Below, in pieces: positions 1-8,280 of a DNA stretch of 64,000 nt. Numbering within the stretch: the first letter of the stretch is position 1; every line of letters starts with the position of its first letter. Origin of the DNA: Deinococcus sp. KNUC1210. Its GTDB lineage: Bacteria; Deinococcota; Deinococci; Deinococcales; Deinococcaceae. The stretch is taken from positions 1,650,001 through 1,714,000 of the forward strand of contig NZ_CP092190.1 of NCBI RefSeq assembly GCF_022344005.1, given 5' to 3'. The notes below the pieces were generated by a model. It ran no database searches, had not been told where the DNA came from, and saw only the letters and a list, made by a program, of their open reading frames with translations. The position numbers and the translations under genes were made by a program.

Positions 1-737
1 ATCTTCGCCCAGCGCGGCCGGGACATTGCCTACCACCCGCATTCGACCTGCTTCGACCATCGGAAAGAAGGCCAGAAACCGCGACGTGCCCAGCATCACG
101 CTGACCTCGTTGCTGGGCACCCTGCCCCCAGATCCACATCCGCCACGTAGAACCGCTGATCGTAGGTGCCACCGCTGAGCGGAATCTTCAGCGCGTGCCG
201 CACGGTGCTGCCCGCTCCGTCACAGGCGGCGATGTACTGCGCCTGCACCGTCTGCGTCCGGCTCTCCCCTGTCTGGTCGGTGCGCTCCAGGGTCGCCGTG
301 ACGCCCCGATCATCCTGGGTGACACCCGTCAGCCGGGTCTGCCACTCCACCGAGATGCCCAGTGCGGCCAGATGCGCCACCAGCAGCGCCTCGTTCTGAT
401 CCTGCGTCAGGGTGTACAGGTACGGGTACGGCGTATGATCGTCGCCCATGCCGTGCAGATTGACCGCGCCGCGCCGCTGGTCCCCGACAAACAGGTTCAA
501 TCCCGAGAAGGAACGTCCGCGCTTCAGAGCGTCGGCGCTCAGCCCCAGTTGATCGTAAAACTCCAGCGTGCGTGCCTGAACGACGATGGCGCGGGTTTCC
601 TGTACCGGGCCGCTCCTCAATTCTGCGATCCGCACGCGCACACCCAGCTTCGTCAGCCACAGCGCCAGCATCAGACCGGTGGGGCCAGCACCGGAAATCA
701 GAACTTCAGGGTCGGACAGAGGGCTGGGCTGGATCAT
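1..737 (-). CDS. FAD-dependent aromatic-type monooxygenase, 3' end outside window, frameshifted
   Basis: Flavoprotein hydroxylase of the PheA/TfdB (FAD_binding_3) type, which uses NAD(P)H and O2 to hydroxylate aromatic or polyketide-like substrates; the substrate cannot be told. Shortly after the start the protein reads LISGAGPTGLMLALWL, the GxGxxG dinucleotide-binding fold, and around residue 185 CDGAGSTVR, the DG motif that contacts FAD. The ATG at 737 lies inside the end of the upstream tetR gene (32-bp overlap), so the two are one transcript. The frame breaks at a C5 run (125-129 on the plus strand): adding one base continues the protein as RVPSNEVSVMLGTSRF up to the window edge. Probably a sequencing indel; the C-terminus is not seen. 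Confidence 0.8.
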
Positions 738-1362
738 GGTGTGTCCTTTCCACCGAGACGGTGAGCAGAAACAGTTCAACGAGCGCCGCCAGAGTGGCCT
801 CTGAGGGCAGGGCAGGCAACACATCACCGAACAGGCCGTCGAGAGCGATAAAACTCATGACCGGCCCCACGAACATCCGGGCGCTGAGCTGTGGATCGGA
901 AACGGAGATGAACGACTGAGCCGCACACAGCTTCAGCAGGGCCTCGACCCGTTCCAGCAGTACGGCAGGCAGCGCCCGTCGCAGCACTCCACGTAGTTCC
1001 GGCAACTGAGCCGCCTCGCCCACCAGCAGCCGCAGCAGCGCAATGGCGTCAGGGCGCAGCAGCCGGGCCGTGACGCTGACCGCGAAATGCAGCAGCGCGG
1101 CCCTCAGCTCTTCGATGCTCTGCGGCGGCGGGTGGTTGCCCGGTTGCTCTTCCAGACCGTCCAGTTCAGCCGCGAGGACGGCAGCCAGCAGGTCCATCTT
1201 GCCGGGAAAATACACGTACAGCGTCTGTTTGCTGACGCCCGCCGCCTGCGTGATCGCGTCGGTGGTGCTGCGGGCATACCCCTGTTTCAGAAAGAGCTGA
1301 CGGGCGGCATCCACGATCTGCTGACGTTTGGCACGTGCGCGGGGCGAATCGGGGGCAGTCAT
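706..1362 (-). CDS. TetR/AcrR family transcriptional regulator
   Basis: 218-aa repressor. The N-terminal HTH is typical: residues about 12-55 read QQIVDAARQLFLKQGYARST, then an AAGVSKQTLYVYFPGK recognition helix. The rest is the all-helical ligand-binding and dimer domain with no recognisable ligand signature. Its 3' end overlaps the FAD monooxygenase, so it probably controls its own operon and senses the monooxygenase substrate or a related aromatic compound (inference). A 33-bp palindrome about 95 bp upstream is the probable operator. Confidence 0.9.
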   Translation of the reverse strand: MTAPDSPRARAKRQQIVDAARQLFLKQGYARSTTDAITQAAGVSKQTLYVYFPGKMDLLAAVLAAELDGLEEQPGNHPPPQSIEELRAALLHFAVSVTARLLRPDAIALLRLLVGEAAQLPELRGVLRRALPAVLLERVEALLKLCAAQSFISVSDPQLSARMFVGPVMSFIALDGLFGDVLPALPSEATLAALVELFLLTVSVERTHHDPAQPSVRP

Positions 1363-1454
1363 GGAGTGCCGCCCGGAATCGGGATGATGAGCTGAAGGGC
1401 GTCGATCAAAGGTTCCTCCCCGAAGCTGCCCCGGACTACAGAAAGCTGGGCAGC

Positions 1455-1487
1455 CTCAATCAAACCGTACAGTACAGTTTGATTGAG
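1455..1487. promoter_or_regulatory. 33-bp palindrome, probable TetR operator
   Basis: Nearly perfect palindrome centred on base 1471: arms CTCAATCAAAC and GTTTGATTGAG flank GTACAGTAC, with only one symmetric mismatch pair plus the central base. It sits 93 bp upstream of the tetR start in the promoter region of the tetR-monooxygenase operon. TetR dimers bind such inverted repeats. No T-run follows either arm, so an operator is more likely than a terminator. Confidence 0.65.
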
Positions 1488-1541
1488 CAGCACACTGTGA
1501 AGCAGGCTGGAAAATTCAGGTTCAGCGGCCCTGTCAGCACA

Positions 1542-1572
1542 AACCCCGACCTTCGGTATCAGGGTCGGGGTT
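1542..1572 (-). terminator. terminator hairpin after the Fur-family gene
   Basis: Perfect 10-bp stem (AACCCCGACC / GGTCGGGGTT) with an 11-nt loop, 27 bp past the stop of the Fur-family gene. On the minus strand it is followed by a short TTTGT stretch. Confidence 0.6.
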
Positions 1573-1598
1573 CTGGAGGACAGCCTGTGGTCAGGCGT

Positions 1599-2000
1599 TC
1601 AGAGCTTTTCTTCTTCAGGCTGAGCGCAGTCAGCGCACAGGCCGTGATATTCCAGCCGCACATCCTGCACCAGAAAGCCCGCTGGCAGGCCCGCAGACGG
1701 CAGCGTCACCGCCTCGGCGCTGATGTCGTGGATGGCTCCGCAGTGGCGGCAGACCACGTGGTAGTGGACGTGTCCACCGTGCTTGTAGTCGAAGCGGGTC
1801 GCCTGTCCGGCACGTTCGATGGTCATGACCACACCGTCCCGCACCAGCGCATCGAGCGTGCGGTACACGGTGCCCAGGCTGATGCTGGGCAGCACGCTGC
1901 GAACCTGCCCATGAATCCAGGCGGCGTCCGGGTGACTCTGAGTTTCGCGCAGGGCCTGTATCACGGCCTGACGCTGGCGGGTATTGCGGACCATCGTCAT
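1599..2000 (-). CDS. Fur/PerR family metal-dependent regulator
   Basis: 133-aa Fur-superfamily repressor. The N-terminal winged helix (RQRQAVIQALRETQSHPDAA, then SLGTVYRTLDAL recognition helix) is followed by the dimerisation domain with HVHYHVVCRHCG and a C-terminal CADC, giving the two CxxC pairs of the structural zinc site. Whether it senses iron, zinc, manganese or peroxide cannot be decided from these motifs. It has its own promoter: TACACT lies 6 nt before the ATG, so the mRNA is probably leaderless. The carbonic anhydrase gene lies upstream on the same strand. Confidence 0.9.
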   Translation of the reverse strand: MTMVRNTRQRQAVIQALRETQSHPDAAWIHGQVRSVLPSISLGTVYRTLDALVRDGVVMTIERAGQATRFDYKHGGHVHYHVVCRHCGAIHDISAEAVTLPSAGLPAGFLVQDVRLEYHGLCADCAQPEEEKL

Positions 2001-2006
2001 GGCACA

Positions 2007-2012
2007 AGTGTA
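2007..2012 (-). promoter_or_regulatory. -10 element (TACACT) of the Fur-family gene
   Basis: TACACT on the minus strand ends 6 nt before the ATG, placing the transcription start at or next to the start codon. Confidence 0.5.
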
Positions 2013-2054
2013 GCAAAGCGGCCTGACCGACTTGTGACATGCCGCCGAATCGCA

Positions 2055-2870
2055 CTAGGGCAACAGATCCTCGTCTTCGGTCAGAAAGTCCACCGCGCCC
2101 GAGCCGATCTCGTAGTAACCGCCGATCACACGGATCTGCCCGCTCTCCTCGGCGGCACGCACCACGTCCTGAGCACGCAGGTGCGCCGCCTGATGCCGCA
2201 CGTTGTTCAGCACCGCTTCCCGCATCCGGGCCTTGCGGTCACGGATGGCGGGCAGATGTTCCAGGCTCGGCTGAATCCGCCGGATCAGTTTTTGCAGCGC
2301 GGGCGGCTCATTCAGGATGTCGGATTCGGGCAGCAGGGCCGACTGCACCGCGCCGCAGCCTTCATGCCCCATCACCACGATCAGCTGCACCGCCAGATGC
2401 CTGACCGCGTATTCGATGGTGCCCAGGCCCGATTCGCCCACCACATTGCCCGCCACCCGCACCACGAACAGGTCGCCAAAGCCCTGATCGAACACCAGTT
2501 CGACCGGAACGCGGCTGTCGCTGCACGCCAGAATCACCGCGAAGGGCGTCTGGCCCATGATCTGTGCGCGGCGCTCGTTGGCTCCCAGTTCAGGCCGCGA
2601 CGCCTGATTCGAAAAAAAGCGGGCATTGCCGTCTTTGAGGGCGCGGATCGCCTGCTCTGGACTGTTGACATGGGCGGGCTTCAGGCTGGCGATGTCCTGC
2701 ATGCTGGCCCCGCGCCGCACGGCGTCCAGAATGCGCGACTCGAAATCGAGCGGTATGCTGCCGGGTCGCAGGCCACCAGATGCCAGCGCCAGATCGGACG
2801 CCGAATCGACATCGGACGACAGGGACCCGGACCTTGACTCAGGCCGGGAATCGGGCAGATCAGCACTCAT
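2055..2870 (-). CDS. beta-class carbonic anhydrase
   Basis: Zinc enzyme interconverting CO2 and bicarbonate. The catalytic core shows the first Zn ligand and Asp-Arg dyad in [10 protein letters not shown] and the second and third ligands in GHEGCGAV, in the spacing of plant-type beta-CAs. At 271 aa it is longer than the usual ~210-220: about 60 N-terminal residues are Ser/Asp-rich and low complexity, and translation could begin further in, at MLPG-like positions not present in frame, so the annotated ATG is kept. Bicarbonate supply for carboxylations, including carbamoyl phosphate synthesis by carAB elsewhere in the window, is a plausible role. Confidence 0.92.
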   Translation of the reverse strand: MSADLPDSRPESRSGSLSSDVDSASDLALASGGLRPGSIPLDFESRILDAVRRGASMQDIASLKPAHVNSPEQAIRALKDGNARFFSNQASRPELGANERRAQIMGQTPFAVILACSDSRVPVELVFDQGFGDLFVVRVAGNVVGESGLGTIEYAVRHLAVQLIVVMGHEGCGAVQSALLPESDILNEPPALQKLIRRIQPSLEHLPAIRDRKARMREAVLNNVRHQAAHLRAQDVVRAAEESGQIRVIGGYYEIGSGAVDFLTEDEDLLP

Positions 2871-2934
2871 GCCCGATTGTACCCATAGCGGGGCTGCCGT
2901 TCGGTCAGGGCAGACCAGAGACAGAAAGCCTTCA

Positions 2935-2958
2935 ACAGAATAAGAGTGGGTATTCTGT
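2935..2958. promoter_or_regulatory. inverted repeat ACAGAATA-N8-TATTCTGT, possible operator
   Basis: Perfect 8-bp arms with an 8-bp spacer, lying directly upstream of the promoter of the 134-aa protein/macrodomain pair (TTACCG at 2961, 17-bp spacer, TAAACT at 2984). It is a candidate activator or repressor site; no known factor is assigned. Confidence 0.4.
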
Positions 2959-2983
2959 CTTTACCGAAATAACTTCCTCGCGC

Positions 2984-2989
2984 TAAACT
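2984..2989 (+). promoter_or_regulatory. -10 element (TAAACT), leaderless promoter
   Basis: TAAACT ends 5 nt before the ATG at 2995; a weak -35 TTACCG lies 17 bp upstream. Confidence 0.5.
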
Positions 2990-2994
2990 GGGGC

Positions 2995-3399
2995 ATGGCC
3001 GCTTTGACCGCTCTTCCTGTGCCGGACCCTGCCGAGCTTCCAGAACTGTTTGACCGTTATACCGTCCTGCGAGACACCATTCAGGGGCTGGAGGCCGAGC
3101 GCGAGGCGCTGGGAGCCGTGATCAAGGCGGCGCTGATGGCTGGAGAGCACCCGGAAAACGATATCTACCGGGCAATCCTGAAGCGCTCGAAACGCGTCGA
3201 GTATCCGGTCTCGCGCTTCCGGGAGGTCTTTGGAGACGCTGCCGCGCTGGAAGTCGCCAGTATCGACAAGAAGAAGGCCGAAGCGCTAGCGAGATCGGGC
3301 GATCTGGACGCCGACCGCTTGAGAGAACTGGCAGAGGTCAAGGAACTGGTCAGTCTGGTGCTGCTCCCCAAAGGCGAAGCCTCGCGGGAAGAGGCCTGA
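2995..3399 (+). CDS. conserved hypothetical protein, N-terminal coiled coil
   Basis: 134 aa, not assigned to a named family with confidence. The N-terminal half has heptad-like helices ([20 protein letters not shown] ...), followed by basic [18 protein letters not shown] and a charged helical C-terminus ([19 protein letters not shown]). The architecture resembles small phage Gp157-like or DNA-associated accessory proteins, but that is only an impression. The stop is one base before the ATG of the macrodomain gene, so the two are translationally coupled. An inverted repeat precedes its promoter. Confidence 0.75.
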   Translation: MAALTALPVPDPAELPELFDRYTVLRDTIQGLEAEREALGAVIKAALMAGEHPENDIYRAILKRSKRVEYPVSRFREVFGDAAALEVASIDKKKAEALARSGDLDADRLRELAEVKELVSLVLLPKGEASREEA

Positions 3400-3400
3400 G

Positions 3401-3922
3401 ATGCCGCTCGAACTCGTTCAGGGTGACATCGCGGCGCAGACCACCTGCGCGGTGGTGACGGCGGCCAATGCTCAGCTGGCGGGCGGAGGCGGCGTGGACG
3501 GTGTGATCCACCGTGCGGCAGGGCCAGAGCTGCTGCGCTTTATCCGGACGCTGGGCGGCTGCCCCACCGGATCAGCTGTCCTCTCGCCCGCGTTCGGGCT
3601 GTCACGTCAGGGTGTACAGCACATCATTCACGCCGTCGGCCCGGTCTGGCGCGGTGGACAGGCAGGCGAGGCGGCGCTGCTGGCCGGAGCCTACCGCCGC
3701 AGTCTGGAACTGGCGCTGGAGGCGGGGTGCGGCAGCGTGGCGTTTCCGGCCATCAGCACCGGGGTGTACGGCTACCCGCTGGACAAGGCGGCGACGGTGA
3801 CCCTGGAAACGGTCGAGGCGTTCCTGGCACTGCATCCGGCGCTGCAGGTCCGGATGGTGCTATACAGCAGCGGCGATCTGCACGTGTTCGAGCGGGCTGC
3901 CCGCCGCCTGCAGCAGAACTGA
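3401..3922 (+). CDS. macrodomain (ADP-ribose-binding) protein
   Basis: 173-aa single macrodomain, a fold that binds ADP-ribose and often removes it from proteins or O-acetyl-ADP-ribose. The signature elements are in order: [20 protein letters not shown] (adenine and distal ribose contacts), [14 protein letters not shown] (diphosphate loop), [10 protein letters not shown], and [17 protein letters not shown] (proximal ribose loop). This is the MacroD-type arrangement. It is in an operon with the preceding coiled-coil gene. Deinococcus responds to DNA damage with NAD-linked chemistry, so a repair link is possible but not shown here. Confidence 0.92.
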   Translation: MPLELVQGDIAAQTTCAVVTAANAQLAGGGGVDGVIHRAAGPELLRFIRTLGGCPTGSAVLSPAFGLSRQGVQHIIHAVGPVWRGGQAGEAALLAGAYRRSLELALEAGCGSVAFPAISTGVYGYPLDKAATVTLETVEAFLALHPALQVRMVLYSSGDLHVFERAARRLQQN

Positions 3923-3989
3923 GCGCTGAAGCCCAACATGAGCGTAAGCTGAAGGCCGGGCGGACCATTCACCCGCCAGCGGAGACGAC

Positions 3990-6287
3990 ATGGGCGACGT
4001 GGGCAGGCGGCGGCGAAGTTGGGGAGTGGCGATGCTGGGCGCGGGCATGCTGCTGGGGGGCGGCTTGGCGGCGGCCCAGGGCACCACCTATGTGCAGCTC
4101 ATTCTGGATGCCTCGGGAAGCATGTATGCCAAGTTGTCCGATGGCAAGACGCGGATTTTCACCGCCAAGAACGTCCTGAGCGACTTCATCAGCCGCCTGC
4201 CCGACGACCCGGCCCTGAACGTGGGGCTGCGGATCTACGGGGCCACTACCACCGCTGCCAGTCCTCAGTCGTGTACCGACAGCAAGCTGGTCCTGCCGAT
4301 GAAAGGGCTTGCCAGAAAAGCGCTGCTCGACACCGTGACCGCGACCAAACCCAGCGGCGCGACGCCTATCGCCTACTCGCTTCAGCAGGCCGCCTTCGAC
4401 TTCCCGCAGGACGGCAGCCGCAAGCTGATCGTCCTGGTGACCGACGGGCAGGAAAGCTGCCGGGGCGACCTGACCGCTGTAATGGACGCCTTCAGGAAGC
4501 GCGGCATCGAGGTCGATCTGCGGATCATCGGCATCGATCTGGATGCCAATGCTCAGCGCAGCTTTCAGGGCGTCGGCACCTTCGAGAACGCCCGCAGCAG
4601 CGGCGAACTGGCCTCGGCACTGGGGCGGGCAGTGGGGACCGTGGCCCAGCCGAGCGCGGCGCTGGCCCCGGTGGTGGTCACGCTGACTTCTGGCGGCAGC
4701 CCACTGCCCAGCGGCCCTCAGGTCAGCTTCACCAGCGCTCTGGGCGGCAGCGCAACTGTCCTGACCAGCAGCGGAGGCCAGTACAGCGGCTCTGTGCTGC
4801 CCGGCACCTACAGCGCCACCGTGGTCAGTGCCACGAGCGGCACCCAGAACTTCGGCGGCCTGAGCGTGGCTCCGGGCGCACCCAACCGCTTCAGCTTCGA
4901 GGTGGGCAGCGTGGGGGCGGTCAAGCTGAGCTACACGCCCGCGCAGCCCATCGCCGGAGCGACCATCAAGGTCGACTACTCCGGGGCGCCCGCTGGCGCA
5001 CGCAACTGGATCGGCGTGGCCCAGAAGAGCGACCCCGACGAAGCGTATCTGGACTGGGGCTACGTCTCTGGCAGCGCGGGCAGTATTCAGCTCAACGTGC
5101 CTGAAGATCAGACCGTGTACGAGGTGCGCTATCACCTCGCCAACCCCGACGGCAGCAGCCGGGTCATCGGACGCAGCGAGCCGTTCACACCCAAACGCAT
5201 CGCAGCCTCGCTGAAAGCCGCGCCCGAGGTGACGGCGGGCAGCACCTTCCCCGTGACCTGGACAGGTCCGAACAACCAGCGCGACTACGTGACCATCGTG
5301 CCGAAGGGAGCCGCCGAGGGCGCGTATCTGGATTACAAGTACACCCAGAGCGGCAATCCGCTGACACTGACCGCCCCCACTGCCGACGGCGACTACGAAC
5401 TCCGCTATGCCAGCGACAACAGCGGCAAAACCCTGGCGAGCCTGCCGATTCACCTGAAACTCGGCAGCTACAGCCTTCAGGCTCCGGCCAGCGCTCTCGG
5501 CGGCAGCGATCTCCAGGTGAAGTGGACTGGCCCCAACAATTCCGGCGATTACGTGACGGTGGTGAAGAAGGGTGCAGCGGTCGGCACCTACACCACGTAC
5601 TTCTATACTCGCGACGGTAACCCCGGCAAATTGAAGCTGCCCACAGAACCCGGCGACTACGAACTGCGCTATTCCAGCGAGGCGGGCAGCCCCAATCCCA
5701 CGCTGGCGAGCGTACCGCTGACCATCACCGCGCCCAGCGGAAACAGCGCGTATTCGCTGCAGGCGCCTGCCACAGCTACCGGCGGCGCAGAGATCAACGT
5801 GAAGTGGACCGGCCCCAACAATTCCGGCGATTACGTGACCATCGTGAAAGCGGGGGCACCTGTGGGCACCTACACCGAGTACTTCTATACCCGCGACGCC
5901 AACCCCGGCAAGCTGAAACTGCCCTTCGAGGCGGGGAATTACGAACTGCGCTACTCCACCGAGGGCCAGTCGCCCAATCCCACGCTGTACAGCCTGCCGA
6001 TCAAGATCACGCTGGCGAGCTACAGCATGACGGCTCCGCGTCAGGCGAAGGCGGGCAGCACCGTGGCGATTCAGTGGAGCGGTCCCAACAACCCCGGCGA
6101 TTACATCACGGTGGTCAAGAAGGGCGCGGCGGTCGGCACCTACACCAACTACGTGTATACCCGCGACGGCAACCCCGGCAAGTTGCGCATGCCCGACGAG
6201 CCGGGCGAATACGAGCTGCGCTACTCTACCGAGGCCGCCAGCCCCAATCCGACGCTGTACAGCCTGCCGCTGACCGTGACGAAATAG
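3990..6287 (+). CDS. exported VWA-domain protein with C-terminal ~90-aa beta repeats
   Basis: 765 aa. A signal peptide (RRRR, hydrophobic AMLGAGMLLGGGLAAA, cleavage near AQG) leads into a von Willebrand A domain: D40-x-S42-x-S44 (LDASGSM), the MIDAS threonine in SGATPIAY and VTDGQESC. A linker beta domain follows (residues ~215-310), then five ~90-aa repeats. The last four are closely alike, with the pattern W-x-GPNN-x2-DYVT-V-x-KGA-x-GTY-x2-Y-YTR-GNP-x-KL-x-P-x4-YELRYS. VWA domains bind protein ligands through a metal ion; the repeats look like adhesive or spacer beta-sandwiches. A surface or periplasmic scaffold role is inferred. Its stop is followed by a bidirectional terminator. Confidence 0.88.
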   Translation: MGDVGRRRRSWGVAMLGAGMLLGGGLAAAQGTTYVQLILDASGSMYAKLSDGKTRIFTAKNVLSDFISRLPDDPALNVGLRIYGATTTAASPQSCTDSKLVLPMKGLARKALLDTVTATKPSGATPIAYSLQQAAFDFPQDGSRKLIVLVTDGQESCRGDLTAVMDAFRKRGIEVDLRIIGIDLDANAQRSFQGVGTFENARSSGELASALGRAVGTVAQPSAALAPVVVTLTSGGSPLPSGPQVSFTSALGGSATVLTSSGGQYSGSVLPGTYSATVVSATSGTQNFGGLSVAPGAPNRFSFEVGSVGAVKLSYTPAQPIAGATIKVDYSGAPAGARNWIGVAQKSDPDEAYLDWGYVSGSAGSIQLNVPEDQTVYEVRYHLANPDGSSRVIGRSEPFTPKRIAASLKAAPEVTAGSTFPVTWTGPNNQRDYVTIVPKGAAEGAYLDYKYTQSGNPLTLTAPTADGDYELRYASDNSGKTLASLPIHLKLGSYSLQAPASALGGSDLQVKWTGPNNSGDYVTVVKKGAAVGTYTTYFYTRDGNPGKLKLPTEPGDYELRYSSEAGSPNPTLASVPLTITAPSGNSAYSLQAPATATGGAEINVKWTGPNNSGDYVTIVKAGAPVGTYTEYFYTRDANPGKLKLPFEAGNYELRYSTEGQSPNPTLYSLPIKITLASYSMTAPRQAKAGSTVAIQWSGPNNPGDYITVVKKGAAVGTYTNYVYTRDGNPGKLRMPDEPGEYELRYSTEAASPNPTLYSLPLTVTK

Positions 6288-6325
6288 GGCAGCCACCCCG
6301 CGCCGCCCGGCCAGCTGAACGTCAG

Positions 6326-6357
6326 GAGCAGACCAGACAGAGTGAGCTGGTCTGCTC
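6326..6357. terminator. bidirectional terminator between convergent genes
   Basis: Perfect 11-bp stem (GAGCAGACCAG / CTGGTCTGCTC), 10-nt loop, in the 75-bp gap between the VWA gene and the convergent aminotransferase. Confidence 0.65.
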
Positions 6358-6362
6358 GTTTC

Positions 6363-7533
6363 CTAGGCCTTCTCTTCCAGTCCCTTCAGTCTGCTTGCCG
6401 CTTCCAGCAACTGTTCTGGCGGCTGTACCAGGGCGAAGCGCACATAGCCCTCTCCGCTCGGCCCGAACGCCCGCCCCGGCGACAGCGCCACGCCGACCTC
6501 ACGGGCCGCCCGCAGCGTGTAGGCCAGACTGTCCGGCGCGGCAGGCGGCTGCCCCCACACGTACATGCTCGCCTGTGGCCACGCCACCTGCCACCCTGCC
6601 GCCCGCAGCGCCGGAACGAGGGCGTCACGCCGGGCCTGAAACACGTCGGCGCCGCTGGGCGGCAGGTGCAGGGCCGCTGCTGCCGCCGCCTGTATGCCCA
6701 GATACGGGTGAAAGTCGATGGCTCCTTTCACGCGGGCGAGTGCCGAGAGTGCCGAGGCGTCGCCCGCGATGAAGCCCACCCGCAGCCCCGCCAGATGATG
6801 CGACTTGGACAGGGAATACAGTTCCACCACACCGTCTGTTCCCGCCTGAAGCGCACTGGGAGCAGACAGCCCGTCATAGGTCAGTTCGGCGTACGGATGG
6901 TTCGTGGATCAGCAGCGTGCCGCGTGCCCGGCACCAGGCCGCCGTTTGCCGGAAGAACTCCAGACTCGCCACCGCGCTGGTGGGATTGTTCGGGTAATTC
7001 AGCAGCAGTGCCCGAGGCTGCACGCTGGCAGGCACCTCGTCCAGCCGGGGCAGAAATCCGTGCTCGGCCAGCAGCGGCAGCGCATGAATCTTCAGGCCCG
7101 CCACCGCCGCCGCCCCGTAGTACGGCGGATAGCAGGGGTCGGGCAACAGCAGCGTGTCACCGGGGTCACAGGTCGCCAGCAGCAGATGCGCCAGCCCTTC
7201 CTGTGCGCCGATCAGCGGCAGCACCTGCGTCTCTGGATCGAGCACGACCCCGAAGCGCCGCGCCATATACGCCGCCGCCTCCCGGCGCAGCGGCGCCGTA
7301 TCGGAAAACAGCGGGTAGCGCAGGCTGGCGGGATCGTGGGTGGCAGCCCGCAGCGCTTCCAGGGCGGCTGTGGGCGCGGGCAGATCAGACGATCCTATCG
7401 ACAGATCGATGATGCTCAGGCCGCGTTCCCTGGCTTCCTTCACCGCACTGTTCATCTGGGTGAAGATGCTGCCCGGCATCTGCGCCGCTCGCCCCGAAAG
7501 CCACTCCAACCGCGTGCTTGCCGTATCGGTCAT
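6363..7533 (-). CDS. PLP-dependent class I/II aminotransferase, frameshifted
   Basis: Fold-type I aminotransferase resembling LL-diaminopimelate/aspartate-type enzymes (DapC/DapL-like group); substrate not determinable. Seen in order: [13 protein letters not shown] near the N-terminus, [13 protein letters not shown] and [11 protein letters not shown] (cofactor ring and substrate loop), [11 protein letters not shown], and in the second part [15 protein letters not shown], where the Lys of SLSK forms the Schiff base. The frame breaks near 6899-6903: GAAC is read where GAC would give [12 protein letters not shown], so one A appears inserted. Corrected length is about 389 aa, normal for the family. 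Likely a sequencing indel rather than a decayed gene, because both halves are well conserved. Confidence 0.85.
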
Positions 7534-7568
7534 GGTCAGAGGGTAGCAAAGACAGACGTGATAGGCAT

Positions 7569-7591
7569 AAAAAATCCGCCCTCTCAGGCGG
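7569..7591 (-). terminator. rho-independent terminator after the GNAT gene
   Basis: CCGCC/GGCGG stem followed on the minus strand by ATTTTTTA; lies downstream of the GNAT gene ending at 7662 and upstream of the aminotransferase start. Confidence 0.65.
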
Positions 7592-7661
7592 TGATGGGCA
7601 AAATATAGCGCGATATGCGCCGCACGTCAACTGTATGCAGGCAATTCAGTATGCAGGCAGT

Positions 7662-8246
7662 TCAGTCGGGGCGAATCAGGAGGTCCAGATGCCGCCACCC
7701 CAGCGCCACTTCCGTCAGGGGACCGAAGGGGGTTTCCTCGATCTTCTGCCCCAGTTCCGCGCCGCCCAGGTGGGTATAGAACTGCCGGGTCGGATTGCTC
7801 GCCAGCACCCACAGGGCCATTCCCCGGTAGGCACGCTCCTCCAGGCCCTTCGCTACCTCTGACAGCAGACGGCGGCCCAGCCCCTGCCCCTGCACGCTCT
7901 TGAGGGCATACAGCGTATACACCTCGGCGGAGTAGTCGCCGGGAATGACCGTGTGTGGCCGCAGGGCACCGCCGCTGGCAAACCCCACCACCTGCCCGGC
8001 ATGCACGGCTACACACACCACGTCGTCGGCGTCGTGGATGGTGCGCCGCCAGTTGGCTCCGCGCAAATCCCGCATACGGTCATCGGTCATGCGCGTCAGA
8101 AACCCGGGCGGCATCAGGCCCGTGTAGGTCTCGCGCCACGAATGGATGTGCACGTTCGCCATCTGCTCGGCGTCTCCTGCCACCGCCGCACGGATCTGTA
8201 TCGGCGTGCTCAAGGATGCGCCCGGTTCAGAGTCTGCTGTCGGCAT
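7662..8246 (-). CDS. GNAT family N-acetyltransferase
   Basis: 194 aa. The acetyl-CoA-binding A motif is present as KSVQGQGLGRRLLSEVAKGL (Q-x-x-G-x-G/A), preceded by the beta4 strand AEVYTLYAL and followed by ALWVLASNPTRQFYTHLGG with the usual aromatic near the end. Substrate unknown. The ATG at 8246 is preferred over an upstream ATG because TACCCT lies 5 nt before it. Near the stop there is a 16-bp imperfect direct repeat (TATGCAGGCANTTCAG twice, 7633-7665) that may reflect a small duplication. Confidence 0.88.
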   Translation of the reverse strand: MPTADSEPGASLSTPIQIRAAVAGDAEQMANVHIHSWRETYTGLMPPGFLTRMTDDRMRDLRGANWRRTIHDADDVVCVAVHAGQVVGFASGGALRPHTVIPGDYSAEVYTLYALKSVQGQGLGRRLLSEVAKGLEERAYRGMALWVLASNPTRQFYTHLGGAELGQKIEETPFGPLTEVALGWRHLDLLIRPD

Positions 8247-8251
8247 ACTCC

Positions 8252-8257
8252 AGGGTA
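8252..8257 (-). promoter_or_regulatory. -10 element (TACCCT) of the GNAT gene
   Basis: Ends 5 nt before the ATG at 8246; supports that start codon and a leaderless mRNA. Confidence 0.4.
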
Positions 8258-8280
8258 CTTCGACCCCGCACACGGCGCGG

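Noticed and set aside
1455..1487. Palindrome read as a terminator
   Set aside because: No T-run on either side and no gene ends next to it; the position in front of tetR fits an operator.
3969..6296. Very long open frame opposite the VWA gene (775 codons)
   Set aside because: It is the antisense shadow of a high-GC gene with strong third-position bias; no domain, no promoter, and the plus-strand protein is clearly real.
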